Assembly (NCBI RefSeq): GCF_019320115.1
Contig: NC_089591.1
Coordinates: 57,102,078-57,166,077, forward strand
Direction of reading: 5' to 3'
Length of the DNA stretch: 64,000 nucleotides
DNA from: Miscanthus floridulus
Lineage: Eukaryota > Streptophyta > Magnoliopsida > Poales > Poaceae
Shown here one piece after another: positions 1 through 12,245 of the stretch. The notes beneath the pieces are model-generated. The model saw nothing but the letters and a program-made list of their open reading frames with translations, was not told the origin of the DNA and ran no database searches. Numbering within the stretch: position 1 is the first letter of the stretch; the number at the start of each line of letters is the position of its first letter. Both the position numbers and the translations under genes were made by a program.

Positions 1-691
1 AAACCAAATTTGAATTCAAACAAATGGAAGAGAAATGAAAAATAGTGAAAGGAAAAGAAGAAGTGGGCCTCGCAGCCAGCCGCTCGGCCCAGCCAGCCCA
101 GCGCGCGCAAGCAGGCCCAGGCTACCGTAGCCACCTACGTGCCCAGCCCCGCCAGCTGCCGCTGCCACTTAGGCCCATGCGTCAGTTGCGCGTCACCCAC
201 GCCTACACGTCCGTCCGCTCCACCCGCTGTCGCTGCCACCGCGACCCCATGCGCCACGCCATTGTTCACCCCGCGCTGGCTGACGAGTGGACCCCCAGCA
301 TCATCCTCTTCCTTGGTCCCCTCCTCTGCTTCTGGCAAAAGTAGAGCATGGAAGCTGTAGGAAAGATCCTAGGCCCAGCACCCTTTCTCCACCGTCCGTG
401 CCTCACGACCACCTGCAAAGCCGTTGGATGGATACCACCAAGGCACCGGCTGCCCAATAGGGTCACGCAAGATGCATGACCACTGCCGCGCGCTTGCCAT
501 GGCCATGGCTGAGCCATGCCCTTGCCCCCTCCCTGTCCCCCGCCTTACTGACCAGGGATCACGCAAACGGATTCTCCATCGCACCCACGACCACGTCGCA
601 ACCCCGTAGCCCTAGCCGCGACGCAATCACGGCCCTTCGCGCACACCTGGCCATCTCCAGCCGCTCGTCCATGACATGGCCGAAGCTCTGG

Positions 692-699
692 CTATAAGA
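692..699 (+). promoter_or_regulatory. Candidate TATA box of the long LTR
   Basis: The sequence CTATAAGA lies in a GC-rich context, followed about 30 bases later by a C-rich stretch that could hold the transcription start. It would be the U3/R promoter of the retrotransposon. This is position and sequence only. Confidence 0.35.
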
Positions 700-1785
700 G
701 CCCCAGCCCCGGAGCCCTAGCGATCGTCCATCGCCTGCCGCCATTTGGTGGCCATACACTGCGCACCTGAACCAAGAGAGAGGAGGGAGAAGGGGAAGGG
801 AAGGGGGAGGAAAGCGCCGAAGCCGCTGTGGAAAAGGAGATCGCCAGAGCCGAAGACGACGCCGTCGTCTTCATCACTGGCGCGGGCAACGCAGCACTGC
901 ATGACCACCGGAGCTACACGGCCTCGAATCGACACGGCATCACCACCCACTCTTCCACGCCACCCACGGTGAGCTTTCCCCCCTTCCGGTCTCTCTCTGC
1001 CGCCGAACCTCACCGTCGGCCATGGCGCCCCACACCTGGAGCGTGTAGGCTAGTGCCTTGTCTCTGGCCACTAGGAACACATGCACCCACGCACACCCCG
1101 CGACCATGCCGTGACCACCCCACGGGAGCCCCCTTGATCGCCCATGCGCATCACCGACGACATCATGTCGCCATGGCCGCTGGAGCCCCTAACGGTCACC
1201 TGGGAGTCCGAAGCCCCGCTTGAGCCCTGGACACCTTTGTCGTGCACCCACGAAACCACCGGAGCCATCGTCTGCCCAGCCTAGTTACTAGAGAGCCGGC
1301 ATGCGCGACCTTGCCACCGGCGGGCACCGCCGAGCCGCCAGCCACCGTGGCCAACGACTTGGAAGACCCCGGCCACCACTAAGGCCCCAGGATCATGATC
1401 GTCGTGGCCTAGGGTAGCCTTTCCCCTCCCCAGTTGGGCACCGGCCTCACCATGGAGGCTCACCAGCGAAGCTCGCCGCCGGTAGGAGTGCCGCCACAGG
1501 AGAAAGACAGGGGAAACACCCCCCCTCGCTGACACCCCTATGTGAGCTCGGTGCATGTGAGCCGAGCCAAGGAGAAGAGACGATGGACTTGGTTCACCGT
1601 GCGCCCTGCCGTAGGTCCATGGACCATGAGCGTTGGTCCACCGTGAGGTGTGAGCCGCGCTGTGGACGAAGCCCAATAAGAGCCCACGACCGTGACGTGG
1701 CAGCGTCATAGAGTGCCACGTGTTCGGCCCGGCCCGGCCCAGACCGACCCAACCCGAAGCCCAACCGGCCTAGTAAAACCCGGCC

Positions 1786-2190
1786 CGTATTGACCGTTGA
1801 CTAGTCAACGTTGATCGTTGACCTGGCCCCACATGTCAGTGACACGAACATTTTGGACCCACACGACAGGCGCTGACGTCATGCTGACATCACACGGGAC
1901 CCACATGTCAGTAGCCCACACAGCTAGGGTGACGTCATGCTGACATCACGTTGACATCAGCAGCCTAGGCCCCACATGTTAATGACCCTGACTGTTGACC
2001 GTTGACCATTGACCGTTGACCGTCGTTGACTTTGACCGGGCCCACCTGTCAGTGACCCAATAGCCTTTGGCCCCACCTGTTGGTGTGGACGACGTTGATG
2101 ACGTCACGCTGATGTCATGCTGACGTCAGCTGGGCCCCACCTGTCAGCTCGGAACTATGATGCTGATGTCATGCTGACGTCAGCAAGCCA
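1786..2190. repeat. Cluster of W-box-like and TGACGTCA (as-1/CRE) motifs
   Basis: Roughly 400 bp contain repeated GTTGACC/TTGAC cores (W-box, WRKY site) and repeated TGACGTCA or TGATGTCA cores (bZIP/TGA site), in phrases such as GCTGACGTCATGCTGATGTC and CCCCACCTGTCAGTGACC. The units are irregular and partly overlapping. Stress-responsive LTRs can carry such sites; function here is inferred. Confidence 0.6.
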
Positions 2191-4126
2191 CATGGATCAA
2201 CCACAGTATGACACGTGTCAGCCCAGGATTAATTCAGCCTTTTTCTATTTTCAGAAATAGATTTAAACTTCAGAAATTCATAACTAATTCATATGACCTC
2301 AGAAAAATACGAAACCAGGACCAAAATTCATCTAAAATCAAGCTCTACGCAATGAACCCATGTTTGAGTGCATTTGGCTCCTTTGAATTTTTATTGTTCC
2401 TTTGTGCTATTCTATAGACGACGCTAACGCGACTATAATGTGATCGTTTGTAGACTCAGAGGAGCACCAGACCGACGAGGATCGTGAGTACCGTGAGGAG
2501 TATGAAGACGACTACACTAAAGGTGCCACATCCCACCCAATCTCGTAGCACCTATTACGCATGGCTAATGTAGAACTATTATTGCTTTACTTTACTGCTA
2601 CAGTCATATTATAATAGGACTTGCATGGTAGTATGCTTGCTTGAAAGCCTTTACCTTGACGCAACCTTACCCCTGCATACCCTGCTAATAGGCTAGACAC
2701 ACGCTTACTGCTATCTATTTCATTACATATACTTCTACTACGCTTATACTACGTGCATGGTGGACACTGGTGTTAACTGGACCATAGGGAGAGTGCTGCG
2801 TGTGTGACTTGGGTGTGTGGAGGGTGAGGGTTGTATCGACCAAGTTGGAGTATACGACGAGCCTGGGGCAAGTCTTGATATGGGATGCTACCTGGGCACC
2901 CCTGGAAATGGATACCTATGGTGGGTAAAAGGTATATGAGGTGGACCTAGGTGTGAACCTGTGATGGGAGGAGCCCGGGATGGAGGTGCTATGGTGGCAC
3001 GATAAATGGAAACCCTGATGAAGACATTCTGGCTTGGTCACCCCTAAGGACTTACTAGTACTCAGATTCACCAGGAAGCCTTACGTACCACTCGCCCTAT
3101 ATGGTACGGGACGGCTGGACTACTTGGTAGGATATTGCCACTACTGCTAGGTTGATAGCGGATAGTGCGAGGGAGGTATGGGGTGCGGAGGATCCCCCAC
3201 ACCCTTCCGAGACTTCATGGAGACCTTATGGACCTAGCTCATGACTCACAGTTTTAGCCACCCAGACTAGACTTGGGGTGTACCAGGGCTGAATGGTAGA
3301 GTGGCATTATCCTAGGCTAGCAAGTGGCTGGAATCAGCCTAGTTGACGATGGTCAGCGAGGAAGGCAGATCTTGTGGTTATGTAAAACCTCTGCAGAGTG
3401 TATGGTTGATCGATCGATACATGTGCCAACTCGTCGGCTATGGACCTTTCCTAGGTTTCGCTTAAACTAGATAGAGAGATAAGTCATTCTCTTCTTCCCT
3501 CATGAGTGAGTGTTCGGTCGTAGCTAGGGGCTACGGGCCTTGAGACAGTGCTGAGAGGGAGTTGGCCTATCGACTGAGCGATGGTATGGTGATGGTGTGG
3601 AGATGGTGGTATGTCGATCCTAGGATCAAAACCTGGCTCTGGAATGGGGATGGGGTGTGGATGGTAATGGTGTTAAAACTTGACTATACTTTTATATGTA
3701 CTTGATATGCTAAATAAATAGGAAACCCTAGCCTTATAGGTTCCTTTTGACTATATCCAACTTGCATCCAATTTCCACAAAGCAATGCTCATAGGGTTGG
3801 GAGTGGCCAGTACAAATCGTACTGATAAATTTTGGCATACAGGTTCTGCTGAGGAGTATAGCTCTGAGGAGTTTGATGATTGAGGGATTTGTGCCTACGC
3901 TCGAGTTTGGCGATCTTATCTGCAAGCCGTTCTAAATGAATGCTACTTTTTATTCCGCCAATGCGGCGATGTAATAAATTATGTAATTCTGCACTATTTG
4001 TACTCTGATATTATCGATGTTTGGATGTGATATTCGACTGGAATTTGGGTAATATGATCTACCACAGTCTTATTACACTTCGACTCTGTGGATTTCCCAC
4101 CGTGGAAATCGGGGTTGTTTTAGACG

Positions 4127-5660
4127 GTGCCCGACGATGACCTAGAGATCCCATCGCTAGAGCCTCCTCGTGCCTCTGCCAAGTCCAAAGAAACCAAAGA
4201 GGTCAGCCTCGGCCTCGATGACCCCTCCAAGACCATAAAGATTGGGGCTCACCTTGACCCCCAAATAGGAAAGCACACTCGTCTTCTTCCTACGTGCCAA
4301 CACCGATGTGTTTGGTTAGAAACCTACAGACATGCCGGGGGTACCACGGGAGAAGATCGAGCACTCCTTAAATATCTCATCGACCACCAAACCGATCAAG
4401 CAAAAACTCTAACGATTCGCGCTAGACAAGAAGGAGGCTATTAGGGTAGAAATAAAATGACTCCTAGCTGTCAGATTTATAAAAGAAGTGTATCATCTTG
4501 AGTGGTTAGCAAACCATGTTCTCATTCAAAAAAAGAACAAAGAATGGAGAATGTGCATTGATTACACTGATCTTAACAAACACTACCCTAAAGACCCCTT
4601 CAGTCTGCCTCAGATAGATGAGGTTGTAGACTCCACCGCCGGCTGCGAACTACTCTGCTTCCTCAACTGTTACTCCGGCTATCATCAGATATCCCTGAAG
4701 GAAGACGACCAGATCAAGACGTCGTTCATCACGCCTTTCATTGCGTACTGCTATACCACCATGTCCTTTAGACTCAAGAACGCCGAGGTGACCTACCAAA
4801 GGGCCATCTAGATGTGCCTCGATCAATAGATAGGCCGTAATGTCGAAGCTTACATCGACGATATGGTCATCAAGTCCAAGACCACCGATAATCTCATCGT
4901 TGACCTTGAAGAAACGTTCGCCAACCTAAAAAGGTACAGATGGAAGTTGAACCCTTCAAAGTGTATCTTTGGAGTTCCATCCGGTATACTCTTGGGCTAC
5001 ATCGTCAGTGTCTGTGGCATCGAGCCCAACCCCGACAAGGTCTCCGCCATGACCAACATGAAAACAGCCAACATCCGTAAAGGATATACAGAAGCTTACA
5101 GGTTGCATGGCTACTCTCAGCCGCTTTATATCGCGCCTCGATGAAAAGGAACTACCGTTCTTCAAACTCCTTAAGGTCTCTGAGCGCTTCTCCTGGTTGA
5201 ATGAGGCAGACACAACTTTCGAGTAGCTCAAGTTGTTTCTAACAAAGCCTTCGATCATGACGGCGCCTCGGCCAGACGAAACTCTACTGATCTACATCGC
5301 CGCCACTTCTCACGTCGTTAGCATAGCTATCATCGTCGAGCGCGAGGAGGCTAGGCATGCCTATAAGGTGCAATGCCCAGTCTACTTCAGCAGTGAGGTC
5401 CTTAATGAGCCCAAAACTCATTATCCTCAAGTTTAGAAACTGCTATACGCTATTCTGATCACGTCACGCAAGCTCCGCCATTACTTCGAGTATTACAAGA
5501 TCGTCGTGGTCACTAAATTCCCTCTAGGGGACATCCTCTGCAACAAAGAGGCCAATAGCCGCATCATCAAGTGGGCTGTTGAGCTTGGCACTTACTCCAT
5601 TTAATTCAGAAGTAGGCCTACCATCAAGTCATAGGCGCTCGCTGACTTTGTCGCTGAGTG
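4127..5660 (+). pseudogene. Gypsy reverse transcriptase with adjacent RNase H-like domain, broken
   Basis: Translated pieces carry Gypsy RT blocks in order: an N-terminal stretch ending near 4440, EWRMCIDYTDLNKHYPKDPF (from about 4533), the CFLNCYSGYHQI block, and YIDDMV with the catalytic DD pair near 4855-4866. The segment 5233-5436 matches the RT-linked RNase H-like region, ending in the FSSEVL and THYPQV blocks. TAG stops interrupt the frame at 4809, 4827, 5224, 5434 and 5632 where the family usually has glutamine, and there is a frame change near 4440. The protein would copy element RNA into DNA; this copy cannot make a complete enzyme. Confidence 0.85.
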
Positions 5661-5689
5661 CACCAAGATCCAAGAGCCCATCCCCGCTA

Positions 5690-6222
5690 CTTGCCCCAAG
5701 CACTGGGTGATGTACTTCGACGGTGCCCTCAACATCAATGATGCTGGTGCTAGCATTTTGTTCATTACGTCGACCAAAGACAAGCTCCGATATGTTCTCC
5801 ACATATATTTTCCAGCCTCCAACAACGCCACCGAATATGAAGCATGTCTCCACGAACTCCGTATTGCTATCGAGCTCGGCGTCAAATGCCTCATGGTATA
5901 CAAAGACACCATGCTGGTCATCAACCAGCTTAACAAAGACTGGTCCTGCTCCAGTAAGAAGATGGATGCATATTGCGCTGAAATCAGAAAACTTGAAGGG
6001 AAATTCTACGGTATCGAGTACCACCACATGGTACGAGATCAAAATCAGCTTGCCGACCACCTATCTAAGATAGGCTCTTCTCGCGCCATGATTTCGCCTA
6101 GGGTTTTCATTCAAGACCTCTTTACGTCGTCCATTAAGGAAGAGAAGGAAGTGCAAGAAATTCCCCCCGTCGAACAGCTAGTACTTACAGTACCTTTGCC
6201 GGCCACCGATTGGAGGGAATAG
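5690..6222 (+). pseudogene. Second RNase H (type I) module of the Gypsy pol
   Basis: The open stretch 5707-6222 (171 aa) reads YFDGALNINDAGASIL, then NNATEYEACLHELRIAIELG, then MVYKDTMLVINQL, and ends with DQNQLADHLSKIGSSRA. These give the type I RNase H pattern: Asp in the first strand, Glu in the helix, Asp before the third motif and a late Asp. A complete extra RNase H after the RT-linked one is a hallmark of the Tat clade of plant Gypsy elements. The module is open for its whole length, unlike its neighbours, but it is preceded by a stop at 5632 and an ochre near 5602. Confidence 0.8.
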
Positions 6223-7100
6223 TTCATCAAGTACCTCATCAGTGCCAACATACCAACCGATAAGACTAAAACCGAATGCCTAATCCGTCGAAGCAAGCAT
6301 TACGTGCTGGTGGATGGGGACTTGATAAAGAAAAGTGCCAAGGAAGGGATATTGTAGAAATGCATCACCCAAAAAGAGGGAGTGAAACTACTTCTCGAAA
6401 TTCATCCACAGATTCAGTCTGCCAAATAGCATTATCACTGACCTCAGAACTACATTTACTGGTCATCATTTTTGGGACTTCTACGAAGACCGATGCATCT
6501 CTGTCAAATATGTCTCCGTTGCCCATCCTAGAGCTAATGGCTAGGTTGAATGGGTGAATGGCATGATTTTGGATGCACTCAAGAAGAGGCTATATCAGAA
6601 AGAGGAAAAGCATCTAGGCAGGATGGCTCAAAGAGCTATCAACTATGGTCTGGGGACTGCACACTCAAGCTAGTCGCAGCACCGGTATGTCTCCATATTT
6701 CTTGGTCCATGGCTCAGAAGCCATACTACTAGCGGACATTGCCTTCCAAGCACCTAGGGTGGAACATTATAATGAAGAGCAAGCCGTAGTTGTTCAGATA
6801 GAGGACGTCGATAGGGCCGAAGAAGAACACCTAATCATCTGCGTTCGCTCAGCCAAATATCTAGAAGTCTTGCGGAGATACTACAACCGCAATGTCAAAG
6901 GTCATTCATTTTCTATCGGCGGCCTCGTTCTCCATAGAAATTAGAAAATCTAAGGGATGCACAAGCCCTCCTCCCCCTAGGAAGGGCCCTATGTGGTCAA
7001 AGAGGTTACTCGACTAGGGTATTGCTGGCTATGCGACTTGGATGGAATCGATATCCCCAACTCATGGCACAACGAGCACCTTATACGTTTCTATCCTTGA
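6223..7100 (+). pseudogene. Gypsy integrase remnant, heavily broken
   Basis: Frame-shifted pieces recall the Gypsy integrase. The segment 6506-6640 reads VKYVSVAHPRANG, a stop, then VEWVNGMILDALKKRLY, matching the end of the DDE core that follows the catalytic Glu. 6645-6944 resembles the region toward the C-terminus (SPYFLVHGSEAILLADIAFQ). The HHCC finger and first half of the DDE core are shortened and scrambled, so an internal deletion is likely. The TAG at 6542 sits where related integrases have glutamine. Confidence 0.7.
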
Positions 7101-7280
7101 AACACTCTAGATATGTATTCTCCACTCCATAATGAATGAAGTTTTGGTTGCCATAATTTGTCTCTATTATATCTCCATTATGGTTTAATCTCCATTTGCG
7201 GTCGCCAGCTCTAAGCTACTACTTAATAAACTCCAATACGTGATCTCCATAAATGCTTCGCCACATTTCTCCATATCTCT

Positions 7281-7796
7281 AAGATACTTCGCCAACCACC
7301 GAGCAGCACATGTTCTGTTCTGTGCTCTATGGAGAAGACACAGTCTCTGATCTCTCCCTACACGTGCTACGGGCTCCGCGCTCTGCGTTATGGGTGGTCG
7401 GCTAAGGTTCCTTGGTCACGCCTGTTCCTCCTACACGTGCACGGGCTCCACGCTCGACGTTATGGACTATGGGCTAGCCAAGGCCAAGAGCCTAGTAAAG
7501 AACTAATTGCTCAGACGCTACTTATACTACGTATATCTCCAAGTTATTTCGCCAACTGCCGAGCAGCACATGTTCCGTTCTGTTCTCTATGGAGAAGACC
7601 TAGTCTTCGATCTCTCCCTACACGTGCTACAGGCTCTACGCTCTGCGTTATGGGTGGTTGGCTACGGTTCCTCGGTCATGCCTATTCATCCTACATGTGC
7701 ACGGGCTCCGCACTTGATGCTATGGACTATGGGCTAACTAAGGCCAACAGTTTAGTAATGAACTAACTGCTCGGACGCTACTTATACTACGTATAA
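7281..7796 (+). repeat. Tandem duplication, about 260-bp unit, two copies
   Basis: The phrase GAGCAGCACATGTT occurs at 7301 and again at 7561. About 240 bases after each copy run in parallel, including CTATGGAGAAGAC, TCTCCCTACACGTGCTAC and CTACTTATACTACGTATA. The period is 260 bp and the copies differ by scattered transitions. It lies in the untranslated region between integrase and the antisense ORF of the Gypsy element. Confidence 0.85.
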
Positions 7797-7964
7797 TTGC
7801 ATTAGGATTAACACTACAATGATTTTTTCATTGAAATACTGGCAAATTGCATAAAACATGCACATGTCACTTTACAACATTTATACATATATATAAATGT
7901 TTGTCTACGCCCTTGAGCGTTTTAACTACTCTCTCTAGTTATTACAGAATATTCTCTGAGCAGG

Positions 7965-10900
7965 TCATTGGACTTCACCATCGCCGTCCATCTCGCCAAA
8001 CAGGTCCATGTCACCGGCCAGTTTCTTCACTACGTCTTCCAGCTGCTGATGCTCCATCGTGCCCGTCCCTTTGGCAAATCTAGCCCCTATCGCTTGAAGG
8101 TCAATGGCAGGGTAGTGGGACCAGACCACCGCTAGGGTGTATGTAACGGTGGTGATGGTGGTGTCACGGTTGAAGCTTTTGAGGTTCTCTCACGTCGCCT
8201 TGCACCTATCGATGATGGTGTCTCGACACGGTGGCCTGCCGTTGGGTTGAGGAGCCACCTCTAGGTAGACGTAGTTGAGCACAGGCTTGACTCCGACAAC
8301 TATGGTGTTGAGCTTGCTCCTCTAGGTCCGGGCCTCCTGCTCCAGCACATCAAACTATGCCTTGGTCCTTCGACGATAGTCTGCAGGCATCACAAGGATC
8401 CATTAAACAAAAGAAATTACTCCAGCAGTAACTCCAACCACGAAGTACTCACCTTTTAGCTCCTTGGCTAGCTTCTTCGCTCGCCCAGTCACTTTCTTCT
8501 CCTCCTCCTTGAGTTGCCTAATGGTTTGGTGTAGCTGGCCGAGCTTCGCATCTTGCTCTACAAGCACAATAGTCATCAGCAACAATATGACTGTTCAATA
8601 ATGCAAAGCAAAGTCGTCGATATGCCATACCCTTTTCTCTGCTCAAAGACATTTATGAGCTGCTTGGATTTCCGCTCTAGCTACCCAGAAACACTTGTCA
8701 GCTGCTCGGAGATGGTGGCCAGCTGCTCAGACCTACCCTGCAACTACTCAGACATAGTCGCTAGCTGCTCGGATAGAGCCCCCTTCTAGTATTCTAGATC
8801 CCGCGCTTGAGACTCAGCAAGATCCCGCTCGCGCTAGGCCCTCTAGATGTTTTTCTCCATAAACTTCATCGCCTCCTTTAGCTTTGTGTTTTCTTCGGCG
8901 AGAGGCTCCATCCTCTTGATCAGCTAGCGCCATTATTTGGTAGTCCGAGCTATCCCCTACAAAAGCACCAAGACTATAAAGAACTCCAATCCCCAACGAA
9001 AAAGATGAACATTGATGATGCAATACTGACCTTGATCTGCTTCATCACCATCGATAGGGTGGACTCCAGCCTCTTGAGCTCCCTGGTGGTGTCCTCCTCC
9101 TCAATAACCACCACTTCATCGCCCCACTTGTGGAGGATTCAGATAGCTTGGGGTCATGATTCCTCATGTTCGATCTCTTCCACCTCGGCCTCCTCCTCTG
9201 TAGCTAGCGACACCACCAGAGGGCTCAGTGGCCGCACAATGTGTCCGACCACTCTGGTGCGTTAGGGAGCACCGTTGGCTCCTCTAGCACCATAGGCTTA
9301 TCTACTTTAGACTTCGGCATGGTGTCGGCAACTCCAACCTCTGCTCCTGCCATTGCCCCGGGCACTGCTGCCGGCTCATTCGTCGTCGACACCAACCGTT
9401 CTCCATCGCCAAGTTCATCAGCAGCGGTGGTTGACTCATCTGCTGGCCACTGAGCACACGGGCACTCTAGGATAGGATCTATTGGCATTGCCTCTGTGCT
9501 AGGACCAACCCCCAGTTGCTCACCGGTCTGGATGAATGGATTTAACTCCTCTATACGCTTCGCCCTACATCAGATTAGCTTGTCAATCGTGACCGCAACA
9601 AGGTTCTGACAGCAAAATAACTCCAAGGCAAGGATACTTACATGTTGACCTACTGGTACACTTTTCTGAACTGGCACTGCCTACCCAAGCCCTAAGGCAT
9701 AGCCTTAGGGTCGACTCTTGCACCTTGGGGTGGAGGTCTCGCGGTCTCCGCCATCGGCCTCACCTCCGCGTGTTGCTTCGGGACTCCCCTCGCCTGTTGC
9801 TCGGGGACTCCCTTCGCCTACTGCTCGGGGACTCCCTCCCCTCCCTTTGATCGCTCCTCCATGCACATGTTGCGTGGAGGCACTTCAGTGCTCAGAGGAG
9901 GAGGTACTAGAGCCCTGTTGTCATCCGACCACTCGGACATCGCCGCACTCTACGTCTAAGTGGTCTAGTCACCGCCAAGTGAGATGCCGCCCGACTTGTA
10001 GGGAGCGGCACCCACTGTCCTCCTCTTCTTTTGGGCTAGCTCATCTATTGCTGCCCTCTTCCCTTGGACTTTCTCCGACATCGAGGGAGGACTCTCCGTC
10101 CAACCAACGTCCACGCCTCCGGACTCTGACAAGGCACTGATGGCACCTTCCTTAGGCTGAGTTGGTGGCCGGGCATCTACTGCCTATGGCCAATCACCCC
10201 TCGGCACGCCCAAGAAGTACACCACTCGTTCCTACGAATGGATCTTTCCATAAGTGAATCAGTTCATTGCTTGGCAACGGTATAGGATAAAAAAGAATCA
10301 GGAACAAACAAATGAGATATTTACCTAAGGAGACGGGTTCGTGCAGTTAAAGGCCCTTGTCTGCCCTCACACGCTAAATGAGGCATTTGGAGCAAAAAGC
10401 TCTGTGGCCCACTCTAGCACGTCATCCTTTGTCAGCCTCTCTGACCTCTCCCGGGTACCATCGGTGTCCCCCTTGAAGTCAAAGCCCGCGTGGGCCCTCT
10501 CCTTGTAGGGCTAGATGCGATGCACTATGAAGCTCGTCACCACCAACCCACCGTTCATCTTCATGCCCTTAATTAGGCCGAGGAGCTCCCTCACCTGCTC
10601 CATGTTAGCACTGCTTGGCCTCTCCGAACAGCTCCTCTGGTTCTCTGGCACATGGTTGATGTCGTAGCGGATGGCGGGATGTCTCTATTTCATGTAGAAC
10701 CACCTGGCGTTCCACCCCTTTAGCGAGGTGTTTAGTAGTATAGTGATGTACTTGCCCGCCATTCCATCGTGGAGTTGAAGATAAATGCCACCGACCACCT
10801 TTGAATCGCCGCCACCCTTCTTCTTTAGCCAGAATAGATGACGGGAGAGATTGAAGTGGGGAAGAACTCTGAGATATGCCTCACAGAAGTGGATGAAAAT

Positions 10901-11224
10901 CGAGATGTGCAAGATAGTGTTTGGGTGGAGATTGCACAGACTCACTCTCCAGAACTCCAATAGGTCCCTCAAGAAAGGATGAACGGGGAATCCCAACCCG
11001 CGCTAGAAATAATCCTAAAAAACAACTACTTCATCAGTATATGGCATCGGGAAGGGCTCACCGCTGGCTGGCCACCATTCGGTGGTGACACGGTCAGAAA
11101 GGATGTCCACGTCCACCATCCTATTGATCTTCGCCTCCCCCATGTTTGACGGCACCCACTCATTGTCGCGACTGGCTTCGGTGGTCGCCTTCTTCGGGTT
11201 TCCTGCTTCCCTCTTCGGCGCCAT
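7965..11224 (-). pseudogene. Antisense ORF of the Gypsy element, Transposase_28-type (PF04195-like)
   Basis: Read on the minus strand, an ATG at 11224 opens MAPKREAGNPKKATTEASRD and continues with WWPASGEPFPMPYTDEVVVF. After a stop, 10685-10996 gives HPFLRDLLEFWRVSLCNLHP, HISIFIHFCEAYLRVLP and a block ending KGWNARWFYMK. This order matches the 'putative gypsy-type transposon' family that many Tat elements carry in antisense between integrase and the 3' LTR. Farther on, 8403-8585 has a Glu/Lys-rich coiled-coil stretch (LRQLKEEEKKVTGRAKKLAK-like), and the reading ends near a TGA at 7965 after an acidic tail. Stops and frameshifts are frequent. The role of this ORF is not established. Confidence 0.75.
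9750..9845 (+). repeat. Short tandem repeat with GCTCGGGGACTCCC units
   Basis: Three to four imperfect units of about 24 bases, each ending in GCT(T/C)GGGACTCCC, lie within the antisense ORF region. On the coding (minus) strand they would give a short repeated Gly/Ser/Arg-type peptide. Confidence 0.6.
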
Positions 11225-12096
11225 CTCTTAGATCTAATTTGGGATTGGCAGCGAAAGTGCATGAGAATATGAATCTAGAAGTGTGAGGGCTGAGGAGGAA
11301 GATGAAATGGCAAAGTGGTAAAGGTGGGAGCGCGGGGTGCGGCGGTGTAGTTATAAAGCACTCCCCCCACCTTTCGCATTCGAGGGTTTTTGGGAAACCG
11401 CTCCATGATTTGTGCCTCTCCGCATTCTCCAAAACAACGTGGTGGGCCGTTACCTGGGCTTTCGCGCAACTGCAGCCCGTATCGCCCATTTATTGCTACA
11501 AGTTATTACTGCTCACCGAATATTCACCGACTTCTCCGCCATCTGTTATGGCTCGGTAATTACTACTGTACAACCATTACTCTGGTTCTTTATCCGCGAT
11601 TTGTTTTCTTCAAGATTTCCACTTGTGGCTTGGGGACTGCATCATCAATACGACTTGGTTCCTCACTGCACTGGGACTTTCTTCTATTGACTGTTTCTAA
11701 CCCTGGCACCACGTGACCACGTCACCTACTGTCAGGCTTGGGGACTAAGTAGACACACTTCACCTTGCGGTGAATGTGCTTTTCTCATTTCGGGGTTACA
11801 CCCAGGGACTGGCTGCTTGCTCGGCTGGTCTTGTGCTTTTCTTTACTTTGGACCCTGGCACCATGTGACTACGTCACCTACTGTCAGGCTCAGGGACTAA
11901 GTGGGCACACTTCACCTCACGGTGAGTGTGTTTGCTTTAATTTGGAAGACTCCGCGCGCTCCTGAAGCTGAAGAAGACTATCTCCCTTTCTTGTGGTTGG
12001 ACTCTAAGTGGGCACACTTAGTCCACTGCGAGAAAATTTTCAATTTCGAACTTGAGCTCCTTACATCCTTATGGCAAGTCTAACTTGGGATACGCT

Positions 12097-12245
12097 GTTC
12101 GGCGACGGTTCACACTACTCAGCGATGGTTCACACTGCTCGGCGACGGTTCACACTGCTCGACGAAGGTTCACACTGCTCGACGACGGTTCACTGCTGGG
12201 CGACGGTTCACGTTGCTCGGCGATGGCTCACAACTGCTCAGCAAC
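12097..12245 (+). repeat. 20-bp minisatellite before the 3' LTR, about seven units
   Basis: The unit GCTCGGCGACGGTTCACACT recurs with small changes (ACTCAGCGATGGTTCACACT, GCTCGACGAAGGTTCACACT and others). One unit is shortened near 12191. The array lies roughly 100 bp upstream of the polypurine tract, in the non-coding 3' part of the Gypsy element. Confidence 0.9.

Larger units (their letters stand above)
1..4118 (+). mobile_element. Long LTR of a Del/Tekay-like Gypsy retrotransposon (left end outside window)
   Basis: No gene-like ORF with recognisable domains lies here. The segment has an A/T-rich start, a GC-rich leader with a TATA-like box near 692, a block of TTGAC and TGACGTCA motifs (1786-2190), and an end near 4118 reading GTGGAAATCGGGGTTGTTTTA. 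That architecture, a non-coding block of about 4 kb ending in a GGGGTTGTT-type terminus, resembles the very long LTRs of plant Del/Tekay chromoviruses. Directly downstream, Gypsy pol begins in mid-protein, so this LTR sits next to or inside another element. The left end is beyond the window, so a solo LTR cannot be told from the 3' LTR of a full element. The family name rests on memory of similar grass repeats. Confidence 0.5.

Noticed and set aside
828..1709. ORFs of 131 and 142 codons
   Set aside because: They are Ala/Pro/His/Arg-rich without domains, in the leader of the long LTR, and overlap each other's strands.
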